From: Anaerotignum sp.
GTDB lineage: Bacteria; Bacillota; Clostridia; Lachnospirales; Anaerotignaceae
Direction of reading: 5' to 3'
Length of the DNA: 64,000 bases
Assembly: GCA_020024455.1 (NCBI GenBank)
Contig: JAHHTU010000001.1
Span: 95,806-159,805, forward strand
Made by a program: the position numbers and the translations under genes. This document shows, in pieces, positions 16,161 to 24,781 of this stretch (its first letter is position 1; the number at the start of each line of letters is the position of its first letter). The notes below the pieces were generated by a model, which saw only the letters and a list, made by a program, of their open reading frames with translations, was not told where the DNA came from and searched no databases.

Positions 16161-17030
16161 ATGCCTGAAATTTGGTTTCCGCATATGGGTATTGAAATCC
16201 AGCATTTGAGCCGTGTGGCATTTCAAATATTTGGTTTTAATATTTATTGGTACGGGATATTCATTGGTATGGGTGTGATATTGGGTGTGCTGTTTGCGAT
16301 GCAAGAGGCAAAACGCACAGGACAAAATCCGGAACATTATTTGGATTTTATGTTGTATGCACTGCTGTTCATCATATTGGGAGCAAGGTTGTATTATGTT
16401 TTGTTTTCTTGGGAATATTTCAGTCAAAATCCATCACAGATTTTTGCCATCAGAGAGGGCGGTTTGGCAATTTATGGCGGTATCATCGGCGGGATATTGA
16501 CAGGCATTGTATTTTGTAAAGTCAAAAAGTTGCCTTTTTGGCAGATGGCAGATACCATTGCACCCTCTTTGGTTTTTGGGCAGGCGTTGGGACGCTGGGG
16601 AAATTTTTTCAATCGGGAAGCATTTGGCGGATACACCGACAATTTCTTTGCCATGCGATATCAAATTTCACAAGTGCAAACCAATTATTTGACACCTGAC
16701 ATCTTGCAAAATACAGTGGTTGCAAACGGTGTGGAATATATTCAGGTACACCCGACATTTTTGTATGAGTCCTTGTGGAGTTTGGGCGTTTTGGCAGTGT
16801 TGCTGATACTGAGAAAGCATAAAAAATTTCATGGACAAATCTTTGCGGTATACTTTTTTGGGTATGCATTGGGGCGTGTTTGGATTGAGGGACTGCGTAC
16901 AGACCAGCTTTTGATTGGCAGTATTCCTGTTTCACAGGCATTGTCTGCGGTGTTGATTGTCGCATCTGTGGGGTTATACTTCTATCGCCAAAAAAGAGGA
17001 AAAAGCATGACACAAAATGAAAACATATAA
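16161..17030 (+). CDS. lgt: Prolipoprotein diacylglyceryl transferase
   Basis: A polytopic membrane enzyme of 289 residues that moves diacylglycerol from phosphatidylglycerol to the lipobox cysteine of prolipoproteins. The signature GGLAIYGGIIGGI, the essential arginine region LGRWGNFFNREAFGG, and HPTFLYESLW are all present, with seven hydrophobic segments. ATG 16161 follows AAGAAGGGAT. Substrates encoded in this window include the lipoproteins at 20,354 and 51,105. It is the last gene of the M16 operon and is followed by a terminator. Confidence 0.96.
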   Translation: MPEIWFPHMGIEIQHLSRVAFQIFGFNIYWYGIFIGMGVILGVLFAMQEAKRTGQNPEHYLDFMLYALLFIILGARLYYVLFSWEYFSQNPSQIFAIREGGLAIYGGIIGGILTGIVFCKVKKLPFWQMADTIAPSLVFGQALGRWGNFFNREAFGGYTDNFFAMRYQISQVQTNYLTPDILQNTVVANGVEYIQVHPTFLYESLWSLGVLAVLLILRKHKKFHGQIFAVYFFGYALGRVWIEGLRTDQLLIGSIPVSQALSAVLIVASVGLYFYRQKRGKSMTQNENI

Positions 17031-17035
17031 AACAG

Positions 17036-17082
17036 AACGCAGAAAATATAGACAAAATCTGTATTTTTTGCGTTGTTTTTTT
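17036..17082 (+). terminator. Terminator after lgt
   Basis: AACGCAGAAAATA pairs with TATTTTTTGCGTT and a seven-T run follows. Its 3' end overlaps the -35 element of the next promoter. Confidence 0.75.
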
Positions 17083-17108
17083 ACAATGGAATGGGAATAT
17101 GGTATAAT
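17080..17108 (+). promoter_or_regulatory. Predicted promoter of the ABC-F gene
   Basis: TTTACA (17080-17085), 17 bases, TATAAT (17103-17108). Confidence 0.75.
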
Positions 17109-17153
17109 ATGCAAAAATGCAATCAATGTTGTAAAAAGAAATGAGGAAGATAC

Positions 17154-19070
17154 ATGGTATTGTTAACCGCAGAGCATATCTGCAAAAGTTATGGAACAAG
17201 AGTCATATTTGATGATATTTCATTTAGTATACATGAAGGCGATAAAATCGGGGTAGTGGGTGTGAATGGTACAGGAAAATCCACGTTGTTAAAAATTGTC
17301 GCAGGTGTGGGGCAGCCGGACAGTGGCGAGATTGTGACAGTCAATGGCATGAAAATCGGGTATTTGTCACAAGCACCTGTGTTTGCGGCAGGTACAACGG
17401 TATTGGAACAGGTATTTTGCGGAGAAAATCCAATGATGTCTTTGGTACGGGAATATGAAAGCACGCTCAAAGCATTGGAAGTACACCCACAAGATATGGC
17501 ATTGACAAAAAAGGTGGCAGAGATTTCCGAACGTATGGACAAAGCAGAGGCTTGGTCTTTGGAAAGTGAAGCAAAAAATATATTGACAAAATTGGGTATT
17601 ACAGATTTTTCACAGAATGTGGAAACATTGTCCGGCGGGCAAAGAAAACGTGTAGCGTTGGCAGCTGCATTGATTGCCCCTGTGGATTTATTGATATTGG
17701 ACGAACCGACAAACCATATTGACAATGAAACGGTGGAATGGTTGGAAAAACATTTGAGCAAATACTCCAAAGCATTGTTGATGGTGACGCATGACCGCTA
17801 TTTTTTAGACCGTGTGGCAAATCGTATGCTGGAATTGGAGAATGGAAAAATTTACGGCTATCAGGCGAATTTTACAAAATATTTGGAAATGAAAGCAGAA
17901 CGTGAAGAACGATTGGCGGCGGAAGAACGCAAACGCCAAAATTTCCTCAGAACCGAATTGGAATGGGTACGCAGGGGGGCAAAAGCAAGAACCACAAAAC
18001 AAAAGGCAAGATTAGACCGTTTTGCGGAAATTTCTGCTAAGCAGGCACCAGAAGAAAAACAAAATGTGGAATTGTCCTCTGTGGGGAGTCGTCTGGGCAA
18101 AAAAACAATCGAATTGCAACACGTTTGCAAATCGTTTGGGGAAAAAGTTTGTATCAAAGATTTTAGTTATATCATATTGCGAGATGACCGTATTGGTATC
18201 ACAGGGCAAAATGGTTGTGGCAAAACCACGTTGTTGAAAATGATGACAGGGCAGTTGCAACCGGACAGCGGGACTGTGGAACGAGGCGAAACTGTAAAGA
18301 TTGCTGTGTTTGCACAGGAAAATGAAGATTTGGACGAAACACAGCAAGTGTTGGCGTATATCAAAGATACGGCAGAATATGTACAGACCGCAGAAGGGAA
18401 AATATCTGCATCACAATTATTGGAAAAATTTCTGTTTCCCGTTTCTATGCAGAGAGGCCCGATTTCCATGCTTTCCGGTGGGGAGAAACGCAGATTGTAT
18501 TTGGCAAAAGTGTTGATGGAAGCACCCAATATCCTCTTTTTGGACGAACCAACCAATGACTTGGACATTGAAACGCTGATGATATTGGAAGCATATTTGG
18601 CACAGTTCCAAGGGGCTGTGGTAACGGTTTCACATGACCGTTATTTTCTGGATAAAACCGTTGGCAGGATATTTGCATTTTTGGGTGATGGCAACATCAA
18701 ACAGTTTGAAGGCGGTTACACAGATTACAGACAAGCATGGGAAAAACAATTTGTGCCACAAACCACAACACCAACCAAAAAAGAAAATACGGTTGCGGAG
18801 AAAAAAGAACCACGCAAGCTGATGAAAATGACATACAAAGACCAAAGGGAATACGACAACATTGGGGACGAAATCGAACAGTTGGAACAAAAAATCAATA
18901 CGTTAGAGGAACAAATGGCAGAATGTATGACAGATTATATCAAATTGCAGACGTTGACAGAGGAAAAAGAAGAAACAGCAGAAATATTGGAACAAAAAAT
19001 GCAACGTTGGCTGGAATTGAGTGAGTTGGCAGAAGAAATAGAAAAAAATCGGCAACAAAGCAATCAGTAA
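17154..19070 (+). CDS. ABC-F family ATPase (Uup/YfmR-like)
   Basis: A 638-residue soluble protein with two ABC domains. Walker A motifs are GVNGTGKSTLL (from residue 36) and GQNGCGKTTLL; signatures are LSGGQRKRVALA and LSGGEKRRLYLA; both Walker B motifs end LDEPTN. The inter-domain linker is basic and arginine-rich (GAKARTTKQKARLDRF), and a C-terminal coiled coil covers about residues 560-638. This layout fits the Uup/YfmR group, which acts on ribosomes and, in Bacillus, helps relieve stalls together with EF-P. There is no membrane partner, so it is not an exporter. A resistance role is possible but less likely for this subgroup. Confidence 0.88.
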   Translation: MVLLTAEHICKSYGTRVIFDDISFSIHEGDKIGVVGVNGTGKSTLLKIVAGVGQPDSGEIVTVNGMKIGYLSQAPVFAAGTTVLEQVFCGENPMMSLVREYESTLKALEVHPQDMALTKKVAEISERMDKAEAWSLESEAKNILTKLGITDFSQNVETLSGGQRKRVALAAALIAPVDLLILDEPTNHIDNETVEWLEKHLSKYSKALLMVTHDRYFLDRVANRMLELENGKIYGYQANFTKYLEMKAEREERLAAEERKRQNFLRTELEWVRRGAKARTTKQKARLDRFAEISAKQAPEEKQNVELSSVGSRLGKKTIELQHVCKSFGEKVCIKDFSYIILRDDRIGITGQNGCGKTTLLKMMTGQLQPDSGTVERGETVKIAVFAQENEDLDETQQVLAYIKDTAEYVQTAEGKISASQLLEKFLFPVSMQRGPISMLSGGEKRRLYLAKVLMEAPNILFLDEPTNDLDIETLMILEAYLAQFQGAVVTVSHDRYFLDKTVGRIFAFLGDGNIKQFEGGYTDYRQAWEKQFVPQTTTPTKKENTVAEKKEPRKLMKMTYKDQREYDNIGDEIEQLEQKINTLEEQMAECMTDYIKLQTLTEEKEETAEILEQKMQRWLELSELAEEIEKNRQQSNQ

Positions 19071-19093
19071 AGGATAAGAAAGGAAATGATGTA

Positions 19094-20326
19094 ATGTTAA
19101 TTGGCATATTGATTTTATTGATATGTGGTTCTGCATTTTTTTCGGCATCGGAAACAGCTTTGACATCATTGAGTAAAATTCATTTGCGTCGTATGGTGGA
19201 CGAAAATATCAAAAATGCAGATAAAATACAACAACTGTTAGATGACCCCAATCGGTTGTTAAGCACTATATTGGTTGGGAATAATTTGGTGAACAACGGT
19301 GCTTCTGCACTGACCACAGCATTGGCAATTCAGATTTTCAATGGAGATACCGGCAGTGGTGCAGGGGTGGCAACGGCTGTCATTACGGTGGTAATATTGA
19401 TATTTGGTGAAATCACACCCAAAACCATTGCGGCACAAAAGGCAGAAAAAGTGGCACTGTTGGTAGTCAATATCATTGCGTTTTTCCAATGGATTTTTAC
19501 GCCGGTGGTATGGATTTTGAATGTGGTGACAGGTGTTTTTGCAAGAGTGGTGGGCTGTAAACATGGTGAAAAAGCACCGTTGATTACAAAAGCAGAATTG
19601 GAAACTATATTGAATGTGAGTCATGAAGAAGGTGTCTTGGAACAGGAAGAAAGAAATATGATACACAATGTATTCCATTTTGGTGGCTCCAAAGCAAAAG
19701 ATGTCATGACACAAAGACGCAATATTATGGCGATTGCACTAGATGCAACGTATGAGGAATTTGTGGAAGTGATACGGGAAGAAGGATTTTCCCGTGTGCC
19801 TGTATATGAAGAAGATTTGGACCATATTGTCGGGGTGTTGTATGTCAAAGATGTATTTTTGGGAAATGAAGAAGCGTTTTCTCCGAAAAAATTTATGAGA
19901 GAGCCGTTTTTCACATATGAAAACAAACCATTGGCAGGGTTGTTTGCACAAATGCGGGACAACCGTATGGGGCTTGCTGTGGTGTTAGACGAGTATGGTG
20001 GTACATCAGGGATTGTGACTGTGGAGGACATGGTGGAAGAAATCGTAGGTGAAATCGAGGACGAATTTGATGAGCAAGAAGAAGAAATCAAAATTGTGAA
20101 AGAAAATGAATATTTGGTAGACGGCAGCACAAGACTGGAAGATGTGAATGAAATGGTAGGTTGTGCATTGGAAAGCAGTGAAGTGGATACCATTGCCGGA
20201 TATATCCTGATGTTGTTGGAACAAATTCCAAAAGGCGGAGAAAAAATCGAAACCGAAAATTTATTGTTTAAAGTGGAACATATGGAAAAGAATCGTATTG
20301 ATAAAGTCAGAATTCATAAGAAATAA
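19094..20326 (+). CDS. CNNM/CorC-HlyC family membrane protein
   Basis: A 410-residue protein with an N-terminal DUF21 (CNNM) membrane domain of four helices (SASETALTSL near residue 17, GEITPKTIAAQ near 110), a CBS pair at about 195-320 (motifs MTQRRNI, FSRVPVY, LAVVLDEYGGTSGIVT) and a C-terminal CorC_HlyC domain. Members of the family are linked to magnesium or cobalt transport; older annotations call them hemolysins. ATG 19094 follows AAAGGAAATGATG, 23 bases after the ABC-F gene. Confidence 0.93.
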   Translation: MLIGILILLICGSAFFSASETALTSLSKIHLRRMVDENIKNADKIQQLLDDPNRLLSTILVGNNLVNNGASALTTALAIQIFNGDTGSGAGVATAVITVVILIFGEITPKTIAAQKAEKVALLVVNIIAFFQWIFTPVVWILNVVTGVFARVVGCKHGEKAPLITKAELETILNVSHEEGVLEQEERNMIHNVFHFGGSKAKDVMTQRRNIMAIALDATYEEFVEVIREEGFSRVPVYEEDLDHIVGVLYVKDVFLGNEEAFSPKKFMREPFFTYENKPLAGLFAQMRDNRMGLAVVLDEYGGTSGIVTVEDMVEEIVGEIEDEFDEQEEEIKIVKENEYLVDGSTRLEDVNEMVGCALESSEVDTIAGYILMLLEQIPKGGEKIETENLLFKVEHMEKNRIDKVRIHKK

Positions 20327-20354
20327 AGAAAAACCCCGATAAAGGGGTTTTCTT
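20327..20354. terminator. Bidirectional terminator
   Basis: GAAAAACCCC and GGGGTTTTC pair around a small loop, with A/T runs on both sides, between two convergent genes. Confidence 0.85.
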
Positions 20355-21382
20355 TATGATAAGTTTGACAATACGTTTTCTGTTTGTTCCATATAATACT
20401 CTGCGGTTTGTTTTTGTTCGATTTTATTGCCCAAAACATAGCCTTTTTGATTGACAAAAATGGTGGTGGGCAATCCGTTTAGATTTTCCATAATCCATGA
20501 TGCCATAGGCACATCGGGCATGATGCCTTGGAATGTGACATTGTTTTCTTTGTATGCCGCTTTTATTTTTTGTTCGGCACTTTCTTCCGGTGTGTCGATG
20601 ATAACTTGCATAAAATTGACATTTGGGTGTTCGGCTTGCAGTTTTTCATAAAACTTCTGCAACTCAGAAAGCTCATTGATGTCAGGATAGCTATAAGATG
20701 CAAAGAAATTGATGACTGTCAAATCATACGCTTCAAATATAGAGCTATCTATGGCATTGCCGTTTAAGTCGGAAGAAGAAAAGCTGAATACACTGCTTTT
20801 TTGTGCCGCTTGTTCTTTGACACTTTCTTCATTGGGGGCAAATGTTTCAATGCTTTTATAGAAGTCCGGCAAATCTTTTGTCAAATCGGTATATGTTTGC
20901 AAAGCACGTTCAGAAAGATGCTCCACGCCGTTGACGGGGTCTGTTAAATAATAATATCGAAATCCCTCTTGTGAAGGCAATTCCTGTTTGGATTGATATT
21001 TTGCAAATTCTGCTTCTACACGGTCAGCGGTTTCTTGTCCGTCACGCACAACCAACAATTCCAATAAAGGCACCATCAGTTCTTCTACGGGCACTGTGGA
21101 ATTGGGATTATCCAATTCTGCTAAGTTTTCGTCCGGTGCATAATCATAGCGTACCAAGGCATAAATGCTTTCCGTAGGTTGTGCATAAGATGTGGGAAAC
21201 AGGTTGATGTTTTCTGTGTTTGTCCAATATTCGGGTATGGTGTAAGCCAAACCGCAGGCATCTAAGCGAATATCATTGGATATATTTTGTTGCTGTGCGG
21301 TGTTGGCGTTGGGCGTACCGCAAGCAGTCAATGCAGAAAAAGAACAAACAGCACAAAGTAAGAGTGCAAGTTTTCGTTTCAT
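20354..21382 (-). CDS. Lipoprotein with a thioredoxin-fold domain lacking the CxxC motif
   Basis: A 342-residue surface lipoprotein. A signal peptide ends in the lipobox LTAC (C21), which Lgt would lipidate. Residues 22-195 have no recognised domain. Residues about 200-342 look like a TlpA/AhpC-TSA-type domain (TVINFFASYSYPDINELSELQKF, GLPTTIFVNQKGYVLG), but the place of the usual WCxxC active site reads YSYPD, with no cysteine. It therefore cannot do standard thiol exchange. The ATG follows TAGGAGG; a TATAAT on the minus strand at 21418-21423 may be its -10. Divergent from the two-component genes. Confidence 0.85.
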   Translation of the reverse strand: MKRKLALLLCAVCSFSALTACGTPNANTAQQQNISNDIRLDACGLAYTIPEYWTNTENINLFPTSYAQPTESIYALVRYDYAPDENLAELDNPNSTVPVEELMVPLLELLVVRDGQETADRVEAEFAKYQSKQELPSQEGFRYYYLTDPVNGVEHLSERALQTYTDLTKDLPDFYKSIETFAPNEESVKEQAAQKSSVFSFSSSDLNGNAIDSSIFEAYDLTVINFFASYSYPDINELSELQKFYEKLQAEHPNVNFMQVIIDTPEESAEQKIKAAYKENNVTFQGIMPDVPMASWIMENLNGLPTTIFVNQKGYVLGNKIEQKQTAEYYMEQTENVLSNLS

Positions 21383-21536
21383 AAAAAAACCTCCTAAAAA
21401 AATATATGATATGTGTTATTATAACAAATTTTCGAAAAGGAAGGAAATATATTTTTTTAATATAATTTTAATAGGGAAACAATGCGGATTTAAGACAAAC
21501 TTTATATAATTTTGTAAAACAAGACTGCAAAAAAAT

Positions 21537-21545
21537 TGGTATAAT
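21537..21545 (+). promoter_or_regulatory. Extended -10 promoter of the two-component operon
   Basis: TGGTATAAT (extended -10) with no good -35. It lies about 45 bases before the response-regulator start and in the divergent region with the lipoprotein gene. Confidence 0.5.
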
Positions 21546-21591
21546 ATAAAGAAACGAAAAAGATGGCATAGTGCATGAAGGGGGTCGTAAT

Positions 21592-22275
21592 ATGGAACGA
21601 AAAAAGATTTTGCTGATTGAAGATGAAGTGAAATTGGCAAGATTTGTAGAATTGGAATTGCGTTACGAGGGGTATGATGTTGCGGTTTGCCACGATGGGC
21701 GTGATGGCTTGAAACAAGCAACAGAGGAGAATTTTGATATGTTGCTGTTGGACTTGATGTTGCCGGGATTGAACGGGATTGAAATTTGTCGCAGAGTGCG
21801 GAAGTTTTCGGGAATCCCTATTATTATGCTCACAGCAAAAGATGAAGTGATGGACAAAGTGGCAGGTTTGGACAGTGGGGCAGATGATTATTTGACAAAG
21901 CCGTTTGCCATAGAAGAATTGCTCGCAAGAATGCGTGTGGCATTCAAACACGCAACGGCAGGTAATCCAAATAAAATGATTTTGGAAGTACAGGGATTGC
22001 AAATTGATACGGACAAGCGATTGGTCACCGTAGATGACCAAGTGGTGGATTTGACAAAGAAAGAATATGAATTATTGTTGTATTTGGTACAAAATAAAAA
22101 CATTGTGCTTTCCAGAGAACAAATTTTGAACGAGGTTTGGGGATATAGCTATATTGGGGAAACCAATGTGGTAGATGTATATATTCGATATTTACGCTCC
22201 AAGATAGATGAGGCATTTGACCGAAAATATATTCATACCATACGAGGGGTTGGCTATTATGTCAAAGATGAATAA
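21592..22275 (+). CDS. OmpR/PhoB-type response regulator
   Basis: A 227-residue regulator: receiver domain (residues 4-115) with acidic pair E10-D11, phospho-acceptor D54 (LLLDLMLPG) and KPF lysine; winged-helix DNA-binding domain (about 130-226) with VVDVYIRYLRSKID and TIRGVGYYV. ATG 21592 lies after AAGGGGG. The stop lies inside the histidine kinase gene, the two overlapping by 17 bases, so they form a translationally coupled pair. The stimulus and targets are unknown. Confidence 0.95.
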   Translation: MERKKILLIEDEVKLARFVELELRYEGYDVAVCHDGRDGLKQATEENFDMLLLDLMLPGLNGIEICRRVRKFSGIPIIMLTAKDEVMDKVAGLDSGADDYLTKPFAIEELLARMRVAFKHATAGNPNKMILEVQGLQIDTDKRLVTVDDQVVDLTKKEYELLLYLVQNKNIVLSREQILNEVWGYSYIGETNVVDVYIRYLRSKIDEAFDRKYIHTIRGVGYYVKDE

Positions 22276-23776
22276 AAAAAGTATTTATGATTGTTTTGGC
22301 AATCTGACCATTACCAGAAGAATTACATTGTTATATGGTGGATTGTTTTCGTTATCTTTATTGGTGTTGAGTGGATTCTTTTTTCTCAATATTACCATAT
22401 TGGAACAAAACAACACCAGAAAACAGTTGGAAACAACGATTTCCAATATTGAATATTTTTTAGATGACGGTGGTGTATTGACCAATGATAATCTGAAAAC
22501 GTTGTTGGACAATAAATATGTCGAAGTGAGTATATTCAGTTATTCCGAGAATGAGGGGTTTTACAGCCATGTCGGAGAAGTCCCCAGTTTTATCAAACAA
22601 CCGCCGCAGGATTTATACCACATAAAAGAACAAGAGGAAACAAATAGCATATGGAGCAAAAAGAAACACCATAAAGCGGCAGAATATCAAATTCGTTCTT
22701 TGAAAGAATTGGGTATCAACCAGCAGGAGTTTCTGTTGGAAGGCATGAACAAACAGAAATTTATGTTGCTTTCCACACAATATGAAGCAAATGCAGATAA
22801 ATATTTAATTCAAGTATTCAAACAGCTAAATGGCAATCAATATTTTATGCGTTCTTTTGTGATTAAAATGTTGTTTGCCGATTTGTTGGGGATTTGCTGT
22901 GCGATGTTGGTGGGCAGATACATCAGCTGTCGGGTGTTGAAGCCTGTCAAACAAATTCGTACCACAGCGGAACAAATCAGCATTTATGATTTATCACAGC
23001 GTATTGATGTAGACGGCCCTGATGATGAAATGAAAGAATTGTCCATTACATTCAATTCCATGATTGCACGGTTGGAGACGGCATTTCAAAAACAAAATCA
23101 GTTTGTTTCTGATGCCTCTCATGAACTGCGTACCCCCATTTCTGTCATACAGGGCTATGCCAGCTTAATCAACCGTTGGGGCAAAAGCAATCCCGATGTG
23201 TTACAAGAGTCCATAGACTCCATATTAGGAGAAACAGAGCATATGAAAGAGCTGATTCACAATTTGTTGTTTTTGGCAAAAAGTGACCAAAATCGTATGC
23301 AGGCAAAAAAAGAACGTATGTGTTTGAATGATGTGGCACAGGAAATTGTCAAAGAATTGCAAGTCATAGACAGCAACCACCACATTTCTTATGATGGTGC
23401 AGAAACCGTGGAGATTTTGGGTGCACCCGATTTGTTGAAACAGTTGTTATGGATTCATGGGGAAAATGCATTGAAATACACCGCAGAAAATGGCAGTATC
23501 CATGTCAGAGTATGGAAAGATAAAAAATATGGATATGTTTCCATCAAAGATGATGGGATTGGGATTTCCAAAAAAGAACAGTCCAAAATATTTGACCGTT
23601 TTTATCGGGAGGATAAATCCAGAAACAAGGAAATTTCAGGCACAGGGCTTGGCTTATCCATTGCCAAATGGATTATACAAAGTCATAACGGCGAAATATT
23701 GGTGGAAAGCAAGCAGGGCGAGGGTGCAACATTTATTGATAAAATTCCATTGTATGAAGAAACAGTATCCAAATAA
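22259..23776 (+). CDS. Sensor histidine kinase
   Basis: A 505-residue membrane kinase partnered with the upstream regulator. A membrane helix at about residues 21-46, an extracytoplasmic region of about 150 residues, a second helix near 203-222, a HAMP domain, HisKA with H288 (DASHELRTPISVIQG) and an ATPase domain with DDGIGIS and GTGLGLSIAK. ATG 22259 is 8-10 bases after GAGGGG; ATG 22268 is an alternative. A terminator-like hairpin follows. Confidence 0.94.
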   Translation: MSKMNKKSIYDCFGNLTITRRITLLYGGLFSLSLLVLSGFFFLNITILEQNNTRKQLETTISNIEYFLDDGGVLTNDNLKTLLDNKYVEVSIFSYSENEGFYSHVGEVPSFIKQPPQDLYHIKEQEETNSIWSKKKHHKAAEYQIRSLKELGINQQEFLLEGMNKQKFMLLSTQYEANADKYLIQVFKQLNGNQYFMRSFVIKMLFADLLGICCAMLVGRYISCRVLKPVKQIRTTAEQISIYDLSQRIDVDGPDDEMKELSITFNSMIARLETAFQKQNQFVSDASHELRTPISVIQGYASLINRWGKSNPDVLQESIDSILGETEHMKELIHNLLFLAKSDQNRMQAKKERMCLNDVAQEIVKELQVIDSNHHISYDGAETVEILGAPDLLKQLLWIHGENALKYTAENGSIHVRVWKDKKYGYVSIKDDGIGISKKEQSKIFDRFYREDKSRNKEISGTGLGLSIAKWIIQSHNGEILVESKQGEGATFIDKIPLYEETVSK

Positions 23777-23788
23777 ATGGGCAATGAG

Positions 23789-23824
23789 AAAAGAGGAGAA
23801 TGTGGCTGACATTCTTCTTTTTTT
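23789..23824 (+). terminator. Terminator after the histidine kinase
   Basis: AAAGAGGAGAATGT pairs with ACATTCTTCTTT around GGCTG; a run of T follows. Confidence 0.8.
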
Positions 23825-23882
23825 GGTTGCAGAACATTTTTACATCTTGTTTTTCATATATTGGAACAAGGGGGGATATGCT

Positions 23883-24239
23883 ATGACGGACAGAGAACGA
23901 AAAAAACGCAGAGAACAACTGCAAAAACAAATGCAAAACCGTATGGTGTCAAGAAATGAAAAAGTAGAAAAAACCATGGATTTGTTTTTGTTTCGATTAT
24001 ATGTGACAGGTGTGATTTGTGGGTGTTTGTTTGTGTTGTCGTTGTTTCATACAGATACATCGGAATATGTGATTGAAAATGTGAAAGAAAATATTGCAAA
24101 AGAAATGCCGATGGAAACCATTTTACAAAAAGGAAATGATATCAAAGTCTTTTTGCAAAAGAATATCAAGGGTTTTCCTGTGTTTTCTGTCAAAGAAGAT
24201 ACACAGGAAACAGAGGATTTGCAAGCAGACGCTCCCTAG
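23883..24239 (+). CDS. N-terminal half of a membrane-anchored M23 peptidase (frame ends early)
   Basis: A 118-residue reading: a short, highly basic cytoplasmic segment (RERKKRREQLQKQ), one membrane helix at about residues 34-56, and an external acidic tail ending QADAP before TAG 24237-24239. ATG 23883 follows AAGGGGGGATATGCT. A gene for an M23 peptidase domain continues at once in the +1 frame with no clear start codon or ribosome-binding site. Basic N-terminus, single helix and M23 domain is a common arrangement, so I read the two halves as one gene split by a frameshift. A real short protein is the alternative. Confidence 0.6.
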   Translation: MTDRERKKRREQLQKQMQNRMVSRNEKVEKTMDLFLFRLYVTGVICGCLFVLSLFHTDTSEYVIENVKENIAKEMPMETILQKGNDIKVFLQKNIKGFPVFSVKEDTQETEDLQADAP

Positions 24240-24240
24240 T

Positions 24241-24732
24241 GTAGTGGTGTCTGTGCAGTGGGAAGATAAATGGAAACCATTTTGCAACCCATTACAGGGG
24301 ATTGTCACATCATCTTGTGGCACAAGACAAAATCCTGTATTGGGAAAACAGGAATTTCATGATGGGATTGATATTGCGGCAGCGGTTGGGACAGATGTTT
24401 TGGCAGTCAAAGATGGTATGGTCACCAATATACGAAATTCCAATACATTTGGTTTGGTATTGGAATATGAAACAAAAGATGGATTTTTTGTCAAATATGC
24501 ACATTTAGATGCGGTATTGGTGCAAAAAGGCGATACCATCAAGCAAGGACAACCTATTGCAAAATCCGGCAACAGTGGATTGTCCACAGGGCCGCATTTG
24601 CATTATACTGTCAAAAAAGATGATATGATATTAGACCCCTTGCCATTTGTGGATTTACCATATACCAAAGAAACAGAGGCGGAATATCAGGCAAGAGGAC
24701 AAAATATTGCAGATGTGCGTGCAAAAAAATGA
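24241..24732 (+). CDS. M23 (LytM) peptidase domain, +1 frame relative to the preceding segment
   Basis: About 163 residues forming a nearly complete LytM-type endopeptidase domain, which cuts peptide cross-links in peptidoglycan. Zinc ligands are visible: H and D in EFHDGIDI, and HLHY near the end, plus the KYAHL strand. The domain opens with VSVQWEDKWKPF and GIVTSSCGTRQNP (usually TSxFGxR). Possible GTG starts at 24244, 24247 or 24253 have no good ribosome-binding site. The open frame extends upstream to 24094 but that part overlaps the preceding gene and reads as basic junk. See findings for the frameshift argument. Confidence 0.7.
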   Translation, partial: VVVSVQWEDKWKPFCNPLQGIVTSSCGTRQNPVLGKQEFHDGIDIAAAVGTDVLAVKDGMVTNIRNSNTFGLVLEYETKDGFFVKYAHLDAVLVQKGDTIKQGQPIAKSGNSGLSTGPHLHYTVKKDDMILDPLPFVDLPYTKETEAEYQARGQNIADVRAKK

Positions 24733-24781
24733 TTTTTCATGTATGATGGAGAAATAATCAAAGAAATACGGAGGATAAAAC

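Noticed and set aside
17154..19070. Antibiotic-resistance ABC-F protein
   Set aside because: The C-terminal coiled coil and overall layout fit the housekeeping Uup/YfmR group better; no resistance-type linker was recognised.
19094..20326. Hemolysin, from older names for the CorC/HlyC family
   Set aside because: The CNNM-CBS-CorC layout indicates an ion-transport-type membrane protein; no toxin feature is present.
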